5,639 nt of DNA from Desulforamulus profundi (GTDB lineage Bacteria; Bacillota_B; Desulfotomaculia; Desulfotomaculales; Desulfotomaculaceae): the NCBI RefSeq assembly GCF_002607855.1, contig NZ_AWQQ01000089.1, forward strand, positions 1 to 5,639. Reading direction: 5' to 3'. Positions 1 to 4,070 of this stretch are shown here, piece by piece. Below the pieces are notes generated by a model. That model worked only from the letters and a program-made list of their open reading frames with translations. It did not search any database and was not told the DNA's origin. The translations under genes and the position numbers were made by a program. Position 1 is the stretch's first letter. Every line of letters starts with the position of its first letter.

Positions 1-1
1 T

Positions 2-1300
2 TTGGCGGTCATATTCTTGGGCCTTTGTTTACAGCTACCGTTCCAAACGTTAAAAGAATTACCTTTACATCAGAGAGTTTCTGTGGGAGAGAAATTGGAT
101 TTTGATCTTAACTTACCCAAATTCTTGGCGGATAATTTTGAGTTTACCATTAATGGAGTAAAACCTACAACATTTTATCTGGGAAGCACCACACCGGTGG
201 CGGCAAACCCGGGCCAATTGGAAGTACAAGTAAAATTATTTGGCTTAATTCCGGTTAGACATATGACGGTCAGTGTAGTGCCTGAAATAAGAGTCATTCC
301 AGGCGGGCAGGCCATCGGAGTGATGGTGGAATCCGAAGGAGTGATGGTGGTGGGCAGATCCGCCATTGTAGATGAAAAAGGCATCAGACACAACCCGGCA
401 GCGGAAGCTGGAGTGGAACTGGGGGATGTGCTGATCAAAGTCAACGGGCAAAAAGTAGAGACAGAGAGCCAGGTCAGGGACATAATAAACAAATTGGGGC
501 AAGACGGAAAATCACTGGATATGGAACTAAGAGACAGGCATTCTAAAGAAATTTACAAAACCAGGATAAAACCAATTTACTGCAACGAAACGAAACGTTA
601 CCGGATCGGTTTATTTGTCCGGGACAGTACTGCCGGTGTGGGCACCATGACTTTTTTTGACCCCCAGACAAAATCCTACGGGGCTTTGGGACACATTATC
701 AGTGATATAGACACCTGCCAACCCATTAATTTGGACAGGGGAAAAATTGTCGCCGCCCGCATTGAAGGAATAAGAATAGGGAGAAAGGGCCAGCCCGGCG
801 AAAAAATGGGTGTATTTCGAGGGGAAAATGATATTTCCGGTACTATCACGAAAAACACAAATTGCGGGATTTTTGGGAAATTAAACAAAGCACCGAAAAA
901 TATTTATGGAAATGGAACCGTTCCTGTGGCAATGGCCGGTGAAGTTAAAGAAGGCCCTGCCGAGATTTATACAGTTTTGAAAGGAGATAAGATTGAAAAG
1001 TTTAAAATACAAATCGAGCAGGTAAATCCCCACAGCACTGAGGGAAAGGGAATGATTATAAAGATTGTCGACCAGAGATTATTACAAAAAACAGGGGGAA
1101 TCATTCAGGGTATGTCAGGAAGCCCGATTATCCAAGATGGAAAGTTGGTGGGTGCGGTTACGCATGTATTTATTAATGATCCGTCCAGAGGGTATGGTGT
1201 GCTTGCAGAGTGGATGCTCTATGATTCCGGAGTTCTCCCCAAACATGTGAGTGAAAGAAATTACGCAGAATTTGGCGCTATGACAAATATAGCCTGCTAA
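2..1300 (+). CDS. spoIVB: SpoIVB sporulation signalling serine protease (peptidase S55), 5'-partial
   Basis: SpoIVB is made in the forespore and secreted to the space between the two spore membranes. There it cleaves SpoIVFA, which releases SpoIVFB to process pro-sigma-K. Residues below count from nt 2. About residues 1-15 are hydrophobic and look like the tail of the N-terminal membrane anchor. A PDZ domain lies at about 100-195 (IPGGQAIGV to the end of MELRDR), and the S55 protease domain at about 200-420. The triad seen by alignment from memory to B. subtilis His236/Asp363/Ser378 is His231 (GALGHIISD), Asp357 (VDQRLL) and Ser372 (GMSGSPI). The frame is open to the left edge, and the TTG at nt 2 has no RBS in view, so the true start is probably upstream. 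spo0A follows 180 nt downstream, the usual spoIVB-spo0A order. The gene is intact to its TAA stop, with a slightly extended C-terminal tail. Confidence 0.96.
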   Translation: MAVIFLGLCLQLPFQTLKELPLHQRVSVGEKLDFDLNLPKFLADNFEFTINGVKPTTFYLGSTTPVAANPGQLEVQVKLFGLIPVRHMTVSVVPEIRVIPGGQAIGVMVESEGVMVVGRSAIVDEKGIRHNPAAEAGVELGDVLIKVNGQKVETESQVRDIINKLGQDGKSLDMELRDRHSKEIYKTRIKPIYCNETKRYRIGLFVRDSTAGVGTMTFFDPQTKSYGALGHIISDIDTCQPINLDRGKIVAARIEGIRIGRKGQPGEKMGVFRGENDISGTITKNTNCGIFGKLNKAPKNIYGNGTVPVAMAGEVKEGPAEIYTVLKGDKIEKFKIQIEQVNPHSTEGKGMIIKIVDQRLLQKTGGIIQGMSGSPIIQDGKLVGAVTHVFINDPSRGYGVLAEWMLYDSGVLPKHVSERNYAEFGAMTNIAC

Positions 1301-1301
1301 A

Positions 1302-1330
1302 TTAATCTAGAACTGGATTTTTAGTAAAAT
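1302..1330 (+). promoter_or_regulatory. Possible vegetative (sigma-A-like) spo0A promoter
   Basis: A weak -35 (TTAATC, 1302-1307) is separated by 17 nt from a good -10 (TAAAAT, 1325-1330). It immediately precedes the first 0A box, which would then sit near the transcription start, where Spo0A~P could repress. B. subtilis spo0A is known to have a vegetative promoter upstream of its sigma-H promoter. The -35 matches poorly, so this is a tentative call. Confidence 0.3.
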
Positions 1331-1333
1331 ATC

Positions 1334-1340
1334 TGTCGAA
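1334..1340 (+). promoter_or_regulatory. 0A box 1 upstream of spo0A
   Basis: TGTCGAA is an exact match to the Spo0A~P binding site (TGNCGAA). It lies 147 nt upstream of the spo0A start codon and just after the TAAAAT -10 candidate, a position consistent with repression of an upstream promoter. Function is inferred from the motif and from known spo0A autoregulation in Bacillus. Confidence 0.65.
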
Positions 1341-1380
1341 TTGAATAAATATAAGCTTTTGGTAATTTTTCCTTTTTTAA

Positions 1381-1410
1381 GAAGGAGTTTAAACCCCGCC
1401 TGTCGAATGC
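1381..1410 (+). promoter_or_regulatory. Sigma-H promoter of spo0A
   Basis: The -35 region GAAGGAGTT (1381-1389) fits RnAGGAWWW with one mismatch. The -10 region starts at 1402 and contains the GAAT core (1405-1408) of RnnGAATWW. The gap between the elements is 12 nt, as expected for sigma-H. The final WW of the -10 is GC rather than A/T. The predicted transcription start is about 1415-1418. Sigma-H control of spo0A is established in B. subtilis, and the position before spo0A supports the call. Confidence 0.68.
1401..1407 (+). promoter_or_regulatory. 0A box 2, overlapping the sigma-H -10 element
   Basis: This is a second exact TGTCGAA. Its last three bases form part of the GAAT core of the sigma-H -10 element, so bound Spo0A~P would occupy the promoter itself. 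Two copies within 75 nt of each other in a 180-nt gap before spo0A are unlikely to be chance. By position alone this copy looks repressive rather than activating. Confidence 0.65.
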
Positions 1411-1429
1411 TTTAAAACATCAAAAACAG

Positions 1430-1446
1430 TTTCCATTTTATGGAAA
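1430..1446 (+). repeat. Small perfect hairpin in the spo0A leader
   Basis: TTTCCAT (1430-1436) and ATGGAAA (1440-1446) form a 7-bp A/T-rich stem with a 3-nt loop, 16 nt before the SD. It would be present in the sigma-H transcript and also nests inside the larger stem. It is too weak and lacks a T run, so it is not a terminator. It could help bring the arms of the larger stem together, or be incidental. Confidence 0.4.
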
Positions 1447-1461
1447 AAATAGAGAAAAAAT

Positions 1462-1467
1462 AGGAGG
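1462..1467 (+). promoter_or_regulatory. spo0A ribosome binding site
   Basis: AGGAGG lies 13 nt before the ATG at 1481, a little further than the usual 7-9 nt. This choice of start gives the expected Spo0A N-terminus (Ile/Lys-rich strand followed by the acidic pair). Half of this SD is inside the right arm of the 9-bp stem described separately. Confidence 0.8.
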
Positions 1468-1480
1468 CGGGGTCTTACAT

Positions 1481-2250
1481 ATGATTAGAAAGGCTATCAA
1501 GGTGTTAATCGCCGATGATAACAGAGAATTCTGCGAATTACTAAAAGAATTTATCAATCAGCAGGATGATTTTATGCTAGTAGGTATAGCCAACAATGGT
1601 TTGGAAGCCTTGGAAATCATCAACCAGCAGGTTCCGGATGTTATGGTGCTTGATATTATTATGCCTCACCTGGATGGAATCGGGGTGCTGGAAAAAATAT
1701 CAACCGGTGCGGTGGGCCATAAACCCAAGGTCATTATGCTGACGGCCTTTGGTCAGGAAAGTATTACGGCCCGTGCCGTAGAACTGGGGGCAGACTATTA
1801 TATTTTAAAACCCTTTGACTTTTCTGTCCTGGCAACCCGCATGCGCCAACTGGCGGACGGGGTGGCCGTCTCCCAATATATTTCCACCTCCAAACCTCGT
1901 AATTTAGATGTTGCAGTTACCAACATCATACACGAAATGGGAGTTCCTGCTCACATCAAAGGGTATCATTACTTGAGAGAAGCAATTCTTTGCGTGATCA
2001 ATGAGGTGAATCTGCTGGGTGCCGTCACCAAAGAACTTTATCCCATGATTGCCCAAAAATATCAAACCACTCCCAGCCGGTGGAAAGGGCCATCCGACAT
2101 GCCATTGAACTGGCCTGGGATCGCGGTAATGTTGAAATGATGACCAAATTCTTTGGTTACACCATCAACCTGGAGCGGGGCAAACCCACCAACAGCGAAT
2201 TTATCGCCATGGTGGCGGACAAGTTGAGAATTGAAAGCAAAGTAAGTTAA
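1481..2250 (+). pseudogene. spo0A: Spo0A, master regulator of sporulation, frameshifted in its DNA-binding domain
   Basis: Spo0A is the phosphorelay response regulator that commits the cell to sporulation and binds 0A boxes. The receiver domain (about residues 1-125) is complete: acidic pair Asp12/Asp13, phosphoacceptor Asp58 (VMVLDIIMP), Thr88 and Lys110 (ILKPFD). The effector domain starts at about residue 140. At codon 200 (TTPSR) the frame breaks: the original frame runs on as WKGPSD and stops at 2140. Reading one base back from 2080 restores the family sequence ([17 protein letters not shown], then FFGYTIN and [17 protein letters not shown]) to a TAA at 2250. One G missing from the CGG-GTG run at 2079-2081 explains it. 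The repaired protein would be 256 residues, close to the usual length of about 260-270. The break falls inside the recognition helix, so the 219-residue product as written should not bind DNA. It is either a sequencing error or a true sporulation mutation. Confidence 0.95.
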
Positions 2251-2261
2251 TAAGGACTGCA

Positions 2262-2290
2262 AAAGGGAGTAGCTTACATCTACTCCCTTT
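2262..2290 (+). terminator. Intrinsic terminator after spo0A
   Basis: AAAGGGAGTAG (2262-2272) and CTACTCCCTTT (2280-2290) form a perfect 11-bp stem with a 7-nt loop, beginning 11 nt after the spo0A stop at 2250. The tail is T-rich (TTT then AATATTATT). The near-symmetric A and T flanks mean it could also stop transcripts arriving on the - strand. Confidence 0.87.
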
Positions 2291-2308
2291 AATATTATTC
2301 CTATGAGA

Positions 2309-2510
2309 TGTGTAAGCTGATTTTCAACTGATTTTCAACCAACATTTTTTTCCAGACCCCAAAGCATTGAAAATAAAGACTTTAATCACATCTAAAAATC
2401 TACACTACAAATGGCATTTTTTGAGAACAAATCCAGTAAAATCAAGGCTTTAAGGAATATTTATGGTTGAACATCAGTGTAACCACTATTGACCAGCCCG
2501 CAATAAAAAG
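2309..2510. mobile_element. Possible relic of an IS21-like element end
   Basis: The stretch begins TGTGTAAG and runs straight into two copies of CTGATTTTCAA. At its inner end the - strand reads GGTCAATAGTGGTTACACTG followed by ATGTTCAACC. Short repeated TTGAC/TTCAACC-type motifs near TG-starting tips recall the multi-repeat ends of IS21-family elements. No istA or istB reading frame is present. The family call rests on motif style recalled from memory, so it is weak. What is directly visible is A/T-rich non-coding DNA between the spo0A terminator and the - strand operon. Confidence 0.27.
2317..2338 (+). repeat. 11-base tandem repeat, two copies
   Basis: CTGATTTTCAA occurs twice in exact tandem (2317-2327 and 2328-2338), followed by CCAAC, which may start a degenerate third unit. 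It lies 27 nt after the spo0A terminator. Tandem short repeats at such a boundary suit a mobile-element tip or a protein-binding site. Confidence 0.7.
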
Positions 2511-2525
2511 AAGCAGCACATAACA

Positions 2526-2552
2526 AAACACGCCCTGCAAAAGGACGTGTTT
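2526..2552 (-). terminator. Terminator-like hairpin on the - strand
   Basis: On the - strand, AAACACGTCC and GGGCGTGTTT form a 10-bp stem with one G-U pair and a 7-nt loop, followed by TGTTATG so that the stem runs into TTTTGTT. On the + strand the same stem has a C/A mismatch and no T run, which favours the - strand. It could end the methyltransferase/glycohydrolase operon. Confidence 0.5.
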
Positions 2553-2594
2553 AATAGGGAAACTTATTGAACCATACCCCAAACCGATACGGAA

Positions 2595-2643
2595 AAAGGA
2601 AGAGAGGGGCGTTCTCCCGCAAAGGATAGCGCCTCTCTCCTTT
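2595..2643 (-). terminator. Strong - strand hairpin with T run, probable operon terminator
   Basis: On the - strand an AAAGG + AGAGAGG + CG arm (2643-2630) pairs with CG + CCTCTCT + CCTTT (2611-2595), with a 2-nt and a 1-nt bulge, and runs into TTTTTCC. It lies about 115 nt beyond the stop of the truncated glycohydrolase. It is a likely first stop for transcripts of the - strand operon, with the 2526-2552 hairpin as a second. It could instead be a structured part of a mobile-element remnant. Confidence 0.5.
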
Positions 2644-2749
2644 AACTCGCCCATAGTGTTTTCCCGGGACGGTTTTATTAAAATTGCCTTCGACAACAAT
2701 ACCTACACTAAAAAATGCCTGAGTAATAGCAACGTATAACTTCGCCCGT

Positions 2750-2788
2750 GTGGTTTCCTCTAACTGGCAGTTACCAGAGCATAACCAC
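2750..2788. repeat. Imperfect inverted repeat at the broken end of the glycohydrolase gene
   Basis: Outer arms GTGGTT (2750-2755) and AACCAC (2783-2788) enclose a CTC/GAG match and a central palindrome TAACTGGCAGTTA (2761-2773). Small internal loops separate the paired blocks. The structure starts within 10 nt of the point where the glycohydrolase stops resembling its family (about 2790-2798), so it may mark a recombination or insertion boundary. Confidence 0.45.
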
Positions 2789-3212
2789 TTAACTTAACGG
2801 CGGTCATCGTTTCCGCGAGTTCTTCCGCTTCCCATTCGGAGTGAACGGCAAATCCGGCAGGACTTACCCGCATTGCCGCACCGTTGCCGAAACTGTTATA
2901 GGGTTCGGGGTCTTCGCTGAACACTCACCGATAGAACATACCGCCGAATCTGCAGTTCGGATACTTGCGCCCGATTTTCTGCATATACTTGACGGTTAGG
3001 TCGGAAAGCAGGGCGTGGTAGTTGTGGTCATAACCGCGAGCGGTCGGCTCTTTGGATTTCGTCGCTTCCATAATTGCCTTGGCAACGGCAAGGGTCATTA
3101 TGCTGTCGTCGGTGGCAAAGCAACCTTCGGCTAACAGTTCAAAGTCCTTGCTCCTGTGGTTGTTGAATTCGAAATGCGACCCTACAATGTCGCCGATAAT
3201 TGCTCCAAGCAT
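2760..3212 (-). pseudogene. ADP-ribosylglycohydrolase family, C-terminally truncated and with an in-frame TGA
   Basis: This family removes ADP-ribose from proteins or DNA, or hydrolyses related ADP-ribose linkages, with a Mg-dependent all-alpha fold (DraG/ARH type). The N-terminus is typical: LGAIIGDIVGS at residues 2-12, FEF at 14-16, and the metal-binding TDDS at 34-37. After residue 95 (GGMFYR) a TGA (2927-2925) replaces the Trp expected here. The same frame continues with VFSEDPEPYNSFGNGAAMRV, a clear family block, so one base change (TGG to TGA) explains the stop. Family similarity ends at about 2795, and the frame closes at 2760. The C-terminal half, with the second metal-binding motif (DxDT type), is missing, so the product should be inactive even if the TGA were read through. 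The SD AAGGAGG (3229-3223) overlaps the methyltransferase stop codon and is 10 nt from the ATG, showing that it was the third gene of the operon. Confidence 0.88.
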
Positions 3213-3222
3213 AACAGCACCC

Positions 3223-3229
3223 CCTCCTT
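3223..3229 (-). promoter_or_regulatory. Ribosome binding site of the glycohydrolase, overlapping the upstream stop codon
   Basis: AAGGAGG on the - strand shares two bases with the TAA of the methyltransferase gene and lies 10 nt from the ATG at 3212. This fixes the start of the glycohydrolase frame and indicates translational coupling within one operon. Confidence 0.85.
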
Positions 3230-4067
3230 ACCAAGCAAATGAACCTTCAGGTATGTTCGTAATAACAATTTCTTTTCCCCTAACACTGCCGCCTGCGTTA
3301 TGCTGAATACCGTACTCTGTCATATGGTACTGTTTATAGATGTCTCGAATCAAGTCGCAATCATCGTATGTCACAATCCATCGGGTTTCACCTAAGTGTT
3401 CGGTTATGATTCTTTCAAGGCTTCTATGGTCTTCTTCCTTAAAGTAATTGGCATAGAGTTGCCGTCCTTTCTTAACATACGGCGGGTCTATGTTGAAAAA
3501 CGATGTGCAAATCGTGTCCTGCAAGCGAACGGTGATAAGCTCACTTGCGTCGCAGTTGTATAGTTCAATACGGTTTTTAAGCAGAGCAATCCGTTCGATT
3601 TTCTTAACTATCTCACTCTTATTGAAGCGGCAATCAATCTTATATGCACCGTTCTGAGATAGCCCACCTATGGGTCCGCCCTTGATAACGCCGGAAAAGT
3701 TCACGCGGTTCAGAAACAGCGTTGCAAAACCGTCGCTCACCTCATCGGCAGAGCTATCCCTATAAACCGCTTTCTGCTTTTCCCGCTCCTCTAAGGTTAT
3801 AGGAGTATCCGTAATCCTTTTGAGCAGGTCTTCTGTGTGATGAAGTACAGAGTACCAAAAGTGGTAAATGTGCGAGTCAAAATCGTTAATAACGGCCGAC
3901 TGTACGATGTCGTCACACAACAAACCAATCCCTATACCGAATCCCCCCGCAAAAGGCTCTACGTAGGTTCTGTCGCCCAGTGTGTTGGCTTCAATAAGGT
4001 TTTTTACCTTGCCATAGATTTTTGATTTGCCGCCCGGATAGCGAAGCGGCGAAAGTGACTTAGCCAT
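3228..4067 (-). CDS. D12-class N6-adenine DNA methyltransferase (Dam/DpnII type)
   Basis: It transfers a methyl group from S-adenosylmethionine to adenine N6 in a specific DNA site. The 279-residue length is normal for the class. Motif X is PLRYPGGKSK (residues 7-16), motif I is YVEPFAGGFG (35-44), and the catalytic motif IV is DPPY (194-197). The order X-I-target region-IV is that of alpha-type enzymes. The block FLNRVNFSGVIKGG (118-131) lies in the middle region. The recognition site cannot be read from the sequence. The ATG is 3 nt after the TAG of the DUF1998 gene, with AGAGG 6 nt upstream, so the two are co-transcribed. In this setting it may mark self DNA for a defence system, or protect against a partner nuclease outside the window. 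It is the only complete, undamaged gene of the - strand operon. I give no symbol because the dam and drm names would over-specify it. Confidence 0.95.
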   Translation of the reverse strand: MAKSLSPLRYPGGKSKIYGKVKNLIEANTLGDRTYVEPFAGGFGIGIGLLCDDIVQSAVINDFDSHIYHFWYSVLHHTEDLLKRITDTPITLEEREKQKAVYRDSSADEVSDGFATLFLNRVNFSGVIKGGPIGGLSQNGAYKIDCRFNKSEIVKKIERIALLKNRIELYNCDASELITVRLQDTICTSFFNIDPPYVKKGRQLYANYFKEEDHRSLERIITEHLGETRWIVTYDDCDLIRDIYKQYHMTEYGIQHNAGGSVRGKEIVITNIPEGSFAW

Positions 4068-4070
4068 TTT

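Larger units (their letters stand above)
1393..1473 (+). promoter_or_regulatory. Long-range stem that would sequester the spo0A ribosome binding site
   Basis: ACCCCGCCT (1393-1401) and AGGCGGGGT (1465-1473) are perfect 9-base complements, seven of the pairs G-C. The right arm includes the last three bases of the SD AGGAGG and the bases just after it. The loop of 63 nt contains a second small hairpin. The left arm lies in the spacer of the sigma-H promoter, so only transcripts begun upstream would contain both arms. The pairing is seen directly; a regulatory role is inference. Confidence 0.5.

Noticed and set aside
2..4. TTG at nt 2 as the start of SpoIVB
   Set aside because: The frame is open to the window edge, no RBS can be seen, and the hydrophobic anchor appears cut short, so the real start is probably upstream.
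1341..1368. TTGAAT with TAATTT as a sigma-A promoter
   Set aside because: The -10 is poor and the spacing is 16 nt. The TAAAAT candidate before the first 0A box and the sigma-H site explain the region better.
2689..2695. TTCGACA, a reverse-strand 0A box
   Set aside because: It lies in the relic region far from any gene start. A 7-base motif is expected by chance about once in a window of this size over both strands.
2442..2699. Open frame of 85 codons on the - strand with a hydrophobic C-terminal half
   Set aside because: It needs a TTG start with no good RBS, spans both terminator-like hairpins, and matches no family I recognise. It is probably chance in non-coding or relic DNA.
2925..2927. 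TGA read as Trp or selenocysteine in the glycohydrolase
   Set aside because: Intact neighbours (methyltransferase, spoIVB) use TGG for Trp, the family residue is Trp rather than Cys, no SECIS-like hairpin is evident after it, and the gene is truncated anyway. A simple nonsense change is more likely.
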